A stretch of 11,543 nt of DNA from Haloarculaceae archaeon (GTDB taxonomy: Archaea; Halobacteriota; Halobacteria; Halobacteriales; Haloarculaceae): assembly GCA_028274885.1 (NCBI GenBank), contig JAQCMX010000170.1, positions 1 through 11,543 on the forward strand. Reading direction: 5' to 3'. The translations under genes were made by a program, and so were the position numbers. Shown here piece after piece: positions 1 to 7,828 of this stretch (position 1 is the stretch's first letter; every line of letters starts with the position of its first letter). The notes beneath the pieces were generated by a model, which had not been told where the DNA came from, did no database searches, and saw only the letters and a list, made by a program, of their open reading frames with translations.

Positions 1-504
1 GAGAAAGAGCGGGCACGCCTTCGGGGGACCGAGATCGGGTTTATTTTCCAGACGTTCAATCTGATGCCCCGGCTGACCGCCGCGGAGAACGCGACGATGC
101 CGATGGTGTTCAACAAGGACGTCGAGAAGGGTCGCCGCGGGCGCGCCGAAGAACTGCTCGAACGGGTCGGGCTGGGTGACAGACTCGACCACCAGCCAAG
201 CGAACTCTCGGGAGGGCAGCGCCAGCGGGTCGCAATCGCACGGGCACTCGTCAACGAACCCTCACTGGTGCTCGCAGACGAGCCCACGGGCAACCTCGAC
301 ACCGAGACCGGCGCGGAGATTATGGACCTCTTTCACGAACTCCACGAGGAGGGCCGGACGATTCTGATGGTCACTCACGAGCGCGAGATTGCGGAACACG
401 CAGAGCGGATCGTCCACCTCGTGGACGGCCAACTCGAAGAAATCGAGCATCTCGACGGCGGTGCCGGCGGTCGCCAGGAGGTGATTGCCGATGAAGATCA
501 CTGA
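1..504 (+). CDS. ABC transporter ATP-binding protein, LolD/MacB-type (5' end missing)
   Basis: The reading frame is open from base 1, so the gene is cut by the window edge; 167 codons remain. Visible ATPase elements in order are the Q-loop (FQTFNLMPRLT, Gln at 49-51), the ABC signature LSGGQRQ (205-225), Walker B LVLADEP (265-285), the D-loop GNLDTETG, and the switch His in MVTHE (376-378). Walker A lies before the window. The FNLMPRLTAAEN segment and the LADEPTGNLD context are typical of the LolD/MacB/FtsE-like group, which energises FtsX-type permeases on the cytoplasmic face of the membrane. The C-terminus ends in an acidic tail, as is common in haloarchaea. It overlaps the permease gene by 14 bases, so the two are surely one operon and probably one complex. 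The substrate cannot be told from the sequence. Confidence 0.95.
   Translation, partial: EKERARLRGTEIGFIFQTFNLMPRLTAAENATMPMVFNKDVEKGRRGRAEELLERVGLGDRLDHQPSELSGGQRQRVAIARALVNEPSLVLADEPTGNLDTETGAEIMDLFHELHEEGRTILMVTHEREIAEHAERIVHLVDGQLEEIEHLDGGAGGRQEVIADEDH
477..484 (+). promoter_or_regulatory. Shine-Dalgarno site deciding the permease start
   Basis: GGAGGTGA lies inside the end of the ATPase gene, six bases before ATG 491. It is close to a full match to the anti-SD of haloarchaeal 16S rRNA. It favours ATG 491 over the in-frame TTG at 485, which would sit directly on the site. An internal SD fits translation of a second cistron in an operon. Confidence 0.65.
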
Positions 505-1738
505 GAGCATCCGGCTGAGCTGGCGGGCGATCACAGGCCACAAGCTCCGGTCGACGCTGACCACGGTGGGTATCATCATCGGTATCGCCGCGGTCATTAC
601 GTTCATGGTGCTTGGCGGTGGGCTGAAACAGGACGTGGTGGGCGAAATCGAGACCGAGGAAGACCCGACGATGCAGGTGATAACCCAGTCCGAGGGAGGC
701 GGACTCGGTGGCGGGCAATCTGTGTCCGTGCCGATATACACGCAGAGTGACGTAGCGGCCGTCTCGGACATCGCTGGGGTCGAGTCCGTGGCGCCGTCGG
801 CCTCACTGTCGGCCGTGCAACTGACACACGGCGAGGAGACGATCACCGGCGGCAGCGGCTCTGTGTACAGTGTGAGTGCGGGCACACCGGACCAGTTCGA
901 CTCGGAACTGTACAACATGACCGCGGGTGAGGCTTTCAGCTCGCAAAACGAGGCGGTCGTTAACGAGCGGATGGTCGACCTGAAAGAGGAGGTCGGCGGC
1001 GAGAACCTCACCGTCGGTGACCAACTCACCATCACACTCCAGGACGACAGGGAGCTGGACCTGACCGTGACCGGTATCGTCGACCAGGACACCGGCGGCG
1101 GACAGCCGCGTGTGTTCGCTCCGATCGACCACTACGACACGACCGTCGAGACGCCAAGCGGTGACGAGGAGCGTGCATATCCCGGCATGCTCGTGTTGGC
1201 AGAGAACGTCGACCGACTCGAGTCAGTCCAGGAAGACGTCGAGGACTACTTTCAGGAGGAGTCCGTCGCAAAGGAACTGAAAAACACCGGCTACACTATC
1301 GAGGTGCAGACAGTCGAGGACGCCATCGACCAGTTCACATCCTTCCTCGATCAACTCCAGTTGTTCATCGGTGGCGTTGCCGGCCTCTCGCTTTTCGTCG
1401 GTTCGATCGGCATCGCGAACATCATGATCGTCAGTGTGACCGAACGGACCCGACAGATCGGCATCATGAAAGCAGTGGGGGCGCGCAAGCGTGACGTCAT
1501 CCAACTGTTCCTGGTCGAGTCGCTCATTCTCGGGATAATCGGCGCCATCTTCGGTGTCCTGTTCGGACTCGGCTTTGGCTATCTCGCGGTGTCGATCCCG
1601 GGCTGGCCGATGGTCTTCCCCGTCGACTGGATCGGCATTGCCGTCTTCGTCGGCGTGCTGGTCGGCGTGCTCGCGGGGCTGTACCCGGCCTGGCGGGGCG
1701 CGAGGGTCGACCCGATCGAGGCACTCCGCCGAGAGTGA
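491..1738 (+). CDS. ABC transporter permease, FtsX/MacB family
   Basis: This 415-residue integral membrane protein is the partner of the overlapping upstream ATPase. It has the MacB/FtsX layout. A first transmembrane helix (about 22-45, TTVGIIIGIAAVITFMVLGG) is followed by a large extracytoplasmic domain (about 46-290, MacB_PCD-like, acidic). Three C-terminal helices follow at about 291-314, 336-366 and 381-402. The cytoplasmic loop TERTRQIGIMKAVGARKRDVI, next to the third helix, is the well-conserved FtsX coupling segment, and the end ARVDPIEALRRE is the usual family tail. ATG 491 is chosen because of the SD site six bases upstream. Proteins of this type use mechanotransmission to export or release substrates rather than forming a simple channel. 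The actual cargo (lipid, peptide or lipoprotein) is not visible. Length is normal for the family. Confidence 0.95.
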   Translation: MKITESIRLSWRAITGHKLRSTLTTVGIIIGIAAVITFMVLGGGLKQDVVGEIETEEDPTMQVITQSEGGGLGGGQSVSVPIYTQSDVAAVSDIAGVESVAPSASLSAVQLTHGEETITGGSGSVYSVSAGTPDQFDSELYNMTAGEAFSSQNEAVVNERMVDLKEEVGGENLTVGDQLTITLQDDRELDLTVTGIVDQDTGGGQPRVFAPIDHYDTTVETPSGDEERAYPGMLVLAENVDRLESVQEDVEDYFQEESVAKELKNTGYTIEVQTVEDAIDQFTSFLDQLQLFIGGVAGLSLFVGSIGIANIMIVSVTERTRQIGIMKAVGARKRDVIQLFLVESLILGIIGAIFGVLFGLGFGYLAVSIPGWPMVFPVDWIGIAVFVGVLVGVLAGLYPAWRGARVDPIEALRRE

Positions 1739-1793
1739 CTCCGCAACGAGCAGTACAACCGGGAACCTTCCCCTGCTGCCGGCCATAAGCTAC

Positions 1794-1803
1794 TTGAAAT
1801 ATT
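1794..1803 (+). promoter_or_regulatory. Possible TATA element for the LOV regulator
   Basis: The AT-rich stretch TTGAAATATT lies about 21-30 bases before ATG 1824, in the 85-base gap after the permease stop. It stands out from GC-rich surroundings, and its distance suits a leaderless archaeal transcript. The match to a haloarchaeal TATA box is only fair. Confidence 0.35.
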
Positions 1804-1823
1804 GTCACCAAACCTGGTATGTC

Positions 1824-4800
1824 ATGGGTGGCGAAAACATTCAGGTCCTCCACGTCGACGACGAGTCCTCGTTTGCGGATCTGACAGCGAGGTTTCTCGA
1901 ACGGGGGAACGACCAGTTCAGTATCGAGACGGCGGCCAGCGCCGAGGAGGGGCTGGAGATCATCAGCGATCGCCTGCCCGATTGTGTCGTCTCGGATTAC
2001 AACATGCCCGGCATGGACGGCCTGGAATTCCTGCAGACAGTCAGAACGGAGCACCCCGACCTCCCCTTTATTCTCTTTACCGGCAAGGGCAGCGAAGAGG
2101 TCGTAAGCGAGGCCGTTGCCGGGGATGTCACCGACTATCTTCAGAAAGGCTCCGGTTCTGAACAGTACGAACTCCTTGTAAACCGGATTCAAAACGCCGT
2201 CCGGGCACGACGCGAGGCCGAACGGGCCGACAGACAGGAGGAGTTAACGCGCCTGACCGAACGTGTCGGTGGCACTGGGGGGTTCGAGGTGGACATCGAG
2301 AGCGGGAGCTTCCTGCTGACTGATGGTGGCCGCCGACTCCTCGGTGACCCTGCTGTCGCGGAACCCGGTCTCGACGAAGCAGTTTCGCTGTACCACCCTG
2401 CCGATCGAGATGACATCCGGCGCAGTGTCGAGCGGGCAGTCACGGACGGCGAGACGGTACAGGGAACCTGGCGATACCAGCCAGACGACGGCGACGAACG
2501 TCTCCTGGACATGACAATTACCCCTGTCATCGAGAACGGGGACGTGACGAAACTCCGCGGGTCAGCGCAGGATATCACCGATCGTCATGAACGCCAGCGG
2601 GAACTGGCACAGACTCACGACCTCCTGGCGAACATGGAGGCGTTGGCCGACGCCGGTGCGTGGGAGTACGATTCGAAGACCGAACAGCTCATGATAACCG
2701 ACGGGACACGCCGTCTCTACGGGCTCGATCCGGACGCAGACCTCACACTCGACGACGCGCTCGACGCCATCCATCCCGAGGACAGAGATCTGCTCGCCGA
2801 CCGACTCGATACGTGTCTCGAAACGGGCGAGCCATACAAGATCGAGCTCCGACTCACCACCCCCGATGGCGGACAGCGACGGCTTACTGCCCGCGGGGAG
2901 CGAGTGGAAACCGGTGGGGCTGGTAACGTGGTGCGGGGGTACATACAGGACATCACCGAACAGCGGAAACTGGAAGCCGAACTGTCGGAGATGTTCAGCC
3001 GGATATCGGACGCGTTCTTGGCACTCGACGAGACGTTTCGAGTTACCCACGTCAATGACCGTGCTGAAACACTCCTCCAGAGGTCAGAAGACGAACTGCT
3101 CGGAGAGAGGCTGTGGGACATGTACCCAGATATGGACGAAAGCGACGAGACGTGGGACAGCCTCCGCGCCGCGATGGACACCCAGACCACGCAGAATGTG
3201 GAGTTTCACTCACCGGGTGACGATTGGTTCGACGTGACGGTGTACCCCTCGGAGAGTGGCGTTTCGGTCTACTTCCACGATGTGACCGAACGGAAAGAGC
3301 GCGAGCAGGAGTTACGGCGCAGGACCCAAGCAATCGAGGAGGCGCCACTCGGTATCACGCTCGCGGATGTCTCCTCGGGGCTCGAACTGGACTACGTCAA
3401 CGACCATTTCACCCGTGTCACCGGGTACCAGCGCGAGGAAGTCCTCGGGCGGAACTGTCGGTTCCTCCAGGGAGAACGAACGCAGCCAGAACAGGTCGAA
3501 CAGTTGCGAACTGGCATCGAGAACGGGGAACCGACGTCGGTCGAACTCCTGAACTACCGGAAGGATGGAACCGAGTTCTGGAACAGGGTCACCGTCGCGC
3601 CTGTGCACGACGATACGGGAGAACTGATCGACTACGTCGGGTTCCAGCAGGACGTCAGTGAACAGAAACACAATCAAAAACGACTCGAGAAACGCGAGCG
3701 TGTCCTCCGCGAACTGCATACCGCGACACGCGAACTTTATCCCCCGGGCGACGTCTCGGAGATTGCTGATTTTCTCGTCGATTTCATCGCGGGTGCGTTC
3801 GAATTCCCATACGTCAGCGTCAAGAGATTCGACGAGGAGGCAGGCTGTCTGGAACCTGCTGGCCGCTCCTCGATGCTTTCCGGGGAGTCGGGCAGTTTCG
3901 GCCCGGTTCAGCCGGGACCAAATCCAATCTGGAAGGCCTACGAACAGAACGAAGCCAATCGGATTGCAGGTGACCAGTCTGGCGATACCCTCGAGGAAAT
4001 AGACCCATCGATCAATTACGGACTGGCGCTCCCGATCGGTGAGTTTGGTGTGATCGTGGTGTGTACCGGGGAGCGGGAGACGATTGCAGAGGGTGATCTG
4101 GAACTGATCGAAATCGTCGCAGCAAACGCGGAGTCCGCGTTTCAGCGCCTGCATACCGCCAAAACCCACGCAGACGTCACTGCACAACTCGCGGCCAGAG
4201 AGGATACAGTCGAGGAACTGACAGAACTGGTCGACACCATCCAGGAACTACACGGTAATCTCGCGGAAAGCGAAAGTCAGGAGTCGCTCTACGAGAGCGT
4301 GTGTGAAAAACTGGCAGGGACCGAAGGCATCGATTTCACCTGGATCGGCCGCCCACAGGGTGTCGAAACGGACCTCCGTCCCACGTCGTGGGCAGGCCAG
4401 GAGGATGGCTATCTCAACGCGATCGAGTTCGACAGCAGTGACGAGTTGCTCCCCGCACAACGCGCAGCGGCTGAGCACGATACCTGTTCGATCCAGGACA
4501 TCAGGTCACAGGTCAGGACCGGTTCCTGGGCCAAGAGAGCCCTGACTGCCGGATTCCAGTCTGTCCTCAGCGTCCCACTGGTCTACAACGGTGTCCTCTA
4601 TGGTGTTTTGAGCGCCTACTCCGCCAGGGAGGATGCGTTCGACCAGGCCTATGCCGACCTGGTCACGAATGTCGCCGCGTTGTTGGTCAGCTACACAGCA
4701 ACACTGGAGAGTCGTTATCAGGCCTCCACCGAGGAGTACACGATACTCGAATTCGAACTCGCGGATTCGGCGTATCCGTTCCACCAACTCGCCGTCGCGA

Positions 4801-5402
4801 CAGACGCACGGATACGGTTCGATTCAGTCGCGGAACTCACTGACACAGAGATACGGGTGTTTGTTACGGTCGTCGAGGGCGACCCGGAGACGGTCCTCGA
4901 GCAGGCCCAGTCAGTCAGCAGTATTAGTGGCGTCGGGCGGATGGGGGATACCAGGGACCGTCAATTCAGTGTGACCGTCACGAAACCGTTTCTGGCCTCG
5001 ATTGTCGGCAAACACGGAGCACGTCTCCGCGATGCAGTCTCGGACAGCACCGGGACGAGGTTCCGTGTCGAGATACCCGCGAACACCTCCAAACGCCCGG
5101 TTCTCGACGCGCTAATCACCGAATATCGGGAAATCTCCCCGGTGGCACAGCGACAGAGAACCGATCCCGACATCCTAAACGCAGGCCAGATCGAAGACAT
5201 TCTAACCGAGCGCCAGTACGAAATTCTGCGTGCTGCGTTCCACGGTGGTTATTATGAAACCCCCAAGGAGATCAGTGGCGAGGATCTGGCGGCGGATTTC
5301 GACATTTCAAATACAGCCGTATACAAGCATCTTCAGGCTGGAACTCGGAAAATCCTCGGGGCTGTTTTCCAAGAGAACGCGATTATCGATACTGAAGTGT
5401 GA
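1824..5402 (+). CDS. REC-PAS-PAS-PAS-LOV-GAF-GAF-Bat-HTH_10 regulator, putative blue-light sensor
   Basis: This 1192-residue soluble transcriptional regulator has no histidine kinase domain. Domains in order (residues): receiver 1-125, with Asp12/Asp13, phospho-acceptor Asp58 (SDYNMPGMDG), Thr86 and Lys108; PAS 140-255; PAS 268-380; PAS 392-490; LOV-type PAS about 497-615; GAF about 627-780; GAF about 809-955; Bat-associated module about 968-1120; HTH_10 about 1127-1185 (LTERQYEILRAAFHGGYYETP...ISNTAVYKHL). The LOV domain carries GRNCRFLQG with Cys545, plus Asn577, Asn587 and Gln608, the flavin-contact set. The C-terminal half is the layout of haloarchaeal bacterioopsin-activator-like (Bat) regulators, so DNA binding is expected. 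The start is ATG 1824. The frame is open further upstream (from TTG 1554), but that part is Ser/Arg-rich and overlaps the permease gene in another frame, so it is not coding. Family and domain calls are strong; light response and targets are inferred. Confidence 0.93.
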   Translation: MGGENIQVLHVDDESSFADLTARFLERGNDQFSIETAASAEEGLEIISDRLPDCVVSDYNMPGMDGLEFLQTVRTEHPDLPFILFTGKGSEEVVSEAVAGDVTDYLQKGSGSEQYELLVNRIQNAVRARREAERADRQEELTRLTERVGGTGGFEVDIESGSFLLTDGGRRLLGDPAVAEPGLDEAVSLYHPADRDDIRRSVERAVTDGETVQGTWRYQPDDGDERLLDMTITPVIENGDVTKLRGSAQDITDRHERQRELAQTHDLLANMEALADAGAWEYDSKTEQLMITDGTRRLYGLDPDADLTLDDALDAIHPEDRDLLADRLDTCLETGEPYKIELRLTTPDGGQRRLTARGERVETGGAGNVVRGYIQDITEQRKLEAELSEMFSRISDAFLALDETFRVTHVNDRAETLLQRSEDELLGERLWDMYPDMDESDETWDSLRAAMDTQTTQNVEFHSPGDDWFDVTVYPSESGVSVYFHDVTERKEREQELRRRTQAIEEAPLGITLADVSSGLELDYVNDHFTRVTGYQREEVLGRNCRFLQGERTQPEQVEQLRTGIENGEPTSVELLNYRKDGTEFWNRVTVAPVHDDTGELIDYVGFQQDVSEQKHNQKRLEKRERVLRELHTATRELYPPGDVSEIADFLVDFIAGAFEFPYVSVKRFDEEAGCLEPAGRSSMLSGESGSFGPVQPGPNPIWKAYEQNEANRIAGDQSGDTLEEIDPSINYGLALPIGEFGVIVVCTGERETIAEGDLELIEIVAANAESAFQRLHTAKTHADVTAQLAAREDTVEELTELVDTIQELHGNLAESESQESLYESVCEKLAGTEGIDFTWIGRPQGVETDLRPTSWAGQEDGYLNAIEFDSSDELLPAQRAAAEHDTCSIQDIRSQVRTGSWAKRALTAGFQSVLSVPLVYNGVLYGVLSAYSAREDAFDQAYADLVTNVAALLVSYTATLESRYQASTEEYTILEFELADSAYPFHQLAVATDARIRFDSVAELTDTEIRVFVTVVEGDPETVLEQAQSVSSISGVGRMGDTRDRQFSVTVTKPFLASIVGKHGARLRDAVSDSTGTRFRVEIPANTSKRPVLDALITEYREISPVAQRQRTDPDILNAGQIEDILTERQYEILRAAFHGGYYETPKEISGEDLAADFDISNTAVYKHLQAGTRKILGAVFQENAIIDTEV

Positions 5403-5422
5403 GGGTTGAATAAACAACCCTC
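5401..5422 (+). terminator. Perfect hairpin starting in the stop codon of the LOV regulator
   Basis: GAGGGTTG (5401-5408) and CAACCCTC (5415-5422) form a perfect 8-bp stem around the loop AATAAA. The left arm contains the last two bases of the TGA stop. No T-tract follows, so it is not a classical intrinsic terminator. It could stop transcription, protect the 3' end of the mRNA, or modulate read-through into the transducer gene. Confidence 0.45.
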
Positions 5423-5488
5423 CGTGCGATTCCCGCAAATGAATTATTCACTATCTGATTGATACTGATCGCTTAGAGATGGAATCGT

Positions 5489-5590
5489 ATGGCAGATCAG
5501 ACCGATCATGGCTACTGTGGAATCGGGACCGAACGTTCAGTCCTAGCGTGGCAACGATACGGGAGCTTTGTTCACGACGGTGATCAGTAG
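5489..5590 (+). CDS. Possible 33-residue upstream ORF abutting the transducer gene
   Basis: ATG 5489 opens a 33-codon frame (beginning MADQTDHGYCGIGTERSV, ending VHDGDQ) whose TAG stop is immediately followed, with no gap, by ATG 5591 of the transducer, in the same frame. Five acidic and two Arg residues are compatible with a haloarchaeal protein, but third-position GC is only about half, below the neighbouring genes. It matches no family I recognise and has no membrane segment. It may be a leader peptide coupling translation, a small protein, or chance. The in-frame TAG rules out simple N-terminal extension of the transducer. Confidence 0.25.
   Translation: MADQTDHGYCGIGTERSVLAWQRYGSFVHDGDQ
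5579..5584 (+). promoter_or_regulatory. Shine-Dalgarno-like site of the transducer
   Basis: GGTGAT lies six bases before ATG 5591, inside the end of the possible upstream ORF. It supports ATG 5591 as the translation start and suggests a leadered transcript, since no clear TATA box lies about 27 bases before this ATG. Confidence 0.4.
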
Positions 5591-7795
5591 ATGTTGGACT
5601 GGATCACGCTCGACAGGTTTGACCTCCGCCCGAAACTCATCATCGCGTTCGTCCTGGTTGCGCTGCTGGTCGGCGTGACCGGGCTCGTCGGGTATCAGGC
5701 TGTCAGCACCGTCGACTCGGAGAGTCACGTCATTTCCGAGGACGCAGACAAGATCGACGCTTCGATGGAGACACTAGTCGCCGTCGAGGAACAGCAGATC
5801 GCTGTGCAGGAAGCCCTTCTTGGGGAAGCGGGTGCTCAAGCTGCGTTCGACGAGGCCCAGACAAATTACAACGAGTGGATCGAGAAATTGGAACAGACGG
5901 ATCTAAACGACGAACAACAGCAAGCCATTGAGACGCTTCGGACACGTCACGAGGACTATACAGTCGTTGCACAGGAGATATTTGAGGCGACCCAGGCCGG
6001 TGAGATAGACCGGGCGCGGGCAAATATGGACGAACTCGAGCCGCTCATAGCGGATATGCGAGAGTCTGCGCATACGCTCGAAGAGGTAGCTGTTGGGGAC
6101 AAGGAAGCGGCAGTTGCGAGCGCCGATAGCACGACACAAACTGTACAGCTGGCAATCCTCGGGCTGACTATCGGGGCATTTGTCGCCGCAATTGCGATCG
6201 GTCTGTTCGTCGCTGGGCGTATCATCCCACCCATTACGCAACTCTCCGAGTCTGCGCGCGCGATGAGCAACGGTGATCTTGATGACGATCTCGAACCACA
6301 CGTCGAAGACGACGAACTCGGGCGGATGATCGACTCGTTTGCCGACATGCAGAAGAATCTTCAGGGTGTGTTCTCACAGGTCGGCACCGCGAGTCAGAAT
6401 CTAAACCGTGGGGACCTGGACTGGGATATTGATACTGAGTATCCGGGTCAATACGGTGAGGCCGTGACAAATCTCGATGCGGGTGCTGACCAGCTCGCTG
6501 CGAGCTTCGACGAAATCAAGCGCGTAAGCGCCGATCTCGAGAAAGGTGACCTCAGTGGAGACATCGACACCGACCGACCGGGACAGTACGGCGCCGTACT
6601 GGACGACCTGTCGACCGGAATGACCCAGCTTTCCGAGAGTTTCGGACAGATATCGACCGCGAGCGAGGACCTGAAACGCGGACAGCTCGCACAGGAGATC
6701 GACACCGACTATCCTGGCACCTACGGCGCTGTACTAACCGACCTGGAGGGCGGCATCGAGCGGCTGGGAGACAGCATCGAGAACGTCCAGACCATCGCAG
6801 ACCGCGTCGCCACGTCCAGCGGGGAGACCGCACAGAGTACCGAGGAGATCGAGCAGGCGAGCGAGCAGGTCGCCCAGTCCGTCGAGGAGATCTCGCGAGG
6901 AACCGACACCCAGAGCGACAACCTCCAGGAGGTGGCCAACGAGATGAACGACATGTCGGCAACAGTCGAGGAGATCGCCTCCTCGGCCGAGGAGGTGGCC
7001 GCGACCGCGGGCACTGCGGTCAAACGAAGCGACGAAGGGCGGGACTACGCCGCGGAAGCAACCGAGGAGATCGAATCGATCGAAACGCAGGCCGCCGAGG
7101 CGGGTGCACAGGTCGAAACCCTGGACGAACAGATGGCTCAGATCGGCGAAATCGTCGAGATGATCACGGAAATCGCCGAACAGACGAACATGCTGGCGCT
7201 GAATGCCTCGATCGAGGCGGCGCGTGCCGGCGAAGCAGGTGAGGGATTCGGAGTCGTTGCCAGCGAGATCAAATCACTCGCCGAGGAGGCTGCACAGGCC
7301 ACCGCCGATATCGAGAACCGCATCGAGACGGTCCAGACGACCACGAGCGACACGGTCGAGGGTATGCAACAGATGAGCGAGCGGGTCGAACGCGGATCGG
7401 AGACAATCGAGGACGCAATCGAGATGTTCGACGAGATTGCAGACGCCGTCCAGCAAGCCGAGAGCGGTATCAGAGAGATCAGTGACGCCACCGACGACCA
7501 GGCGGCCTCCTCCGAGGAGGTCGTCTCGATGGTCGACGAGGTCTCCAGTCTCAGCCAGCAAACCGCGGCGGAGGCGAGCAACGTCTCGGCCGCAACCGAA
7601 GAGCAGACCGCGTCGCTCTCGGAAGCGTCCGAAAACGTCCAAGAACTCTCGGCGCTGGCCGAGGACCTCCACGATCAGGTGTCGGATTTCGAAACGCGGA
7701 CCGACAGTGGAATGGCTAACCAAACGCACCCCTCGGCAGCTGCCGACGGGGGATTTGGGACACACGACCCGAGTCCCGGTACCGATCAGGATTAG
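5591..7795 (+). CDS. Methyl-accepting chemotaxis transducer with tandem HAMP-like repeats
   Basis: This 734-residue membrane receptor would signal through CheW/CheA to the archaellum or another output. A short N-terminus is followed by TM1 (about 16-35), a roughly 150-residue extracellular segment of predicted helical, Gln/Glu-rich sequence resembling a four-helix-bundle sensor, then TM2 (about 187-211). HAMP follows (about 212-265, starting with the conserved PPI), then three consecutive 45-residue repeats (271-405). The long signalling coiled coil has its tip at about 527-565: EIAEQTNMLALNASIEAARAGEAGEGF is the hallmark CheA/CheW-contacting motif. The last 40 residues are a polar flexible tail with no CheR-docking pentapeptide. 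The ligand is unknown. The architecture is that of haloarchaeal Htr proteins, but no sensory-rhodopsin gene lies next to it, so an Htr-rhodopsin role is not supported here. Confidence 0.96.
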   Translation: MLDWITLDRFDLRPKLIIAFVLVALLVGVTGLVGYQAVSTVDSESHVISEDADKIDASMETLVAVEEQQIAVQEALLGEAGAQAAFDEAQTNYNEWIEKLEQTDLNDEQQQAIETLRTRHEDYTVVAQEIFEATQAGEIDRARANMDELEPLIADMRESAHTLEEVAVGDKEAAVASADSTTQTVQLAILGLTIGAFVAAIAIGLFVAGRIIPPITQLSESARAMSNGDLDDDLEPHVEDDELGRMIDSFADMQKNLQGVFSQVGTASQNLNRGDLDWDIDTEYPGQYGEAVTNLDAGADQLAASFDEIKRVSADLEKGDLSGDIDTDRPGQYGAVLDDLSTGMTQLSESFGQISTASEDLKRGQLAQEIDTDYPGTYGAVLTDLEGGIERLGDSIENVQTIADRVATSSGETAQSTEEIEQASEQVAQSVEEISRGTDTQSDNLQEVANEMNDMSATVEEIASSAEEVAATAGTAVKRSDEGRDYAAEATEEIESIETQAAEAGAQVETLDEQMAQIGEIVEMITEIAEQTNMLALNASIEAARAGEAGEGFGVVASEIKSLAEEAAQATADIENRIETVQTTTSDTVEGMQQMSERVERGSETIEDAIEMFDEIADAVQQAESGIREISDATDDQAASSEEVVSMVDEVSSLSQQTAAEASNVSAATEEQTASLSEASENVQELSALAEDLHDQVSDFETRTDSGMANQTHPSAAADGGFGTHDPSPGTDQD
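6401..6805 (+). repeat. Three in-frame 135-bp repeats coding 45-residue HAMP-like units
   Basis: Units 6401-6535, 6536-6670 and 6671-6805 are exactly 45 codons each with no gap. Each has the pattern L-x-[RK]-G-[DQ]-L-x-x-[DE]-I-D-T-[DE]-x-P-G-x-Y-G, then a heptad-like helix. The repeated G-D-L and P-G-x-Y-G positions resemble divergent HAMP AS1/connector/AS2 elements, as in poly-HAMP receptors. Units two and three are most alike in their first half. The repeats arose by internal duplication; that they are true HAMP folds is inferred. Confidence 0.75.
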
Positions 7796-7798
7796 GGC

Positions 7799-7822
7799 CG
7801 GGAATCCCGCCGGAATCTCCGG
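7799..7822. terminator. Two short hairpins between convergent genes
   Basis: The 33-base gap between the transducer stop and the acetyltransferase stop on the other strand contains CGGG-AAT-CCCG (7799-7809) directly followed by CCGGA-ATC-TCCGG (7810-7822). Both are near-symmetrical and could serve both strands. The stems are short (4 and 5 bp) and lack T-runs, so a terminator role is tentative. Confidence 0.3.
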
Positions 7823-7828
7823 AGAACG

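Noticed and set aside
262..1092. Long antisense frames opposite the ABC genes, the LOV gene and the transducer
   Set aside because: They lie opposite strongly supported genes, are Ser/Arg/Pro-rich, and are the usual mirror frames of high-GC coding DNA.
1761..1772. GGGAACCTTCCC as a terminator after the permease gene
   Set aside because: The loop would be two bases, or the stem only four pairs, and no T-run follows.
1554..1823. In-frame extension of the LOV regulator to TTG 1554
   Set aside because: It overlaps the permease gene in another frame, is Ser/Arg-rich and unlike the acidic protein that follows; ATG 1824 directly precedes the receiver domain.
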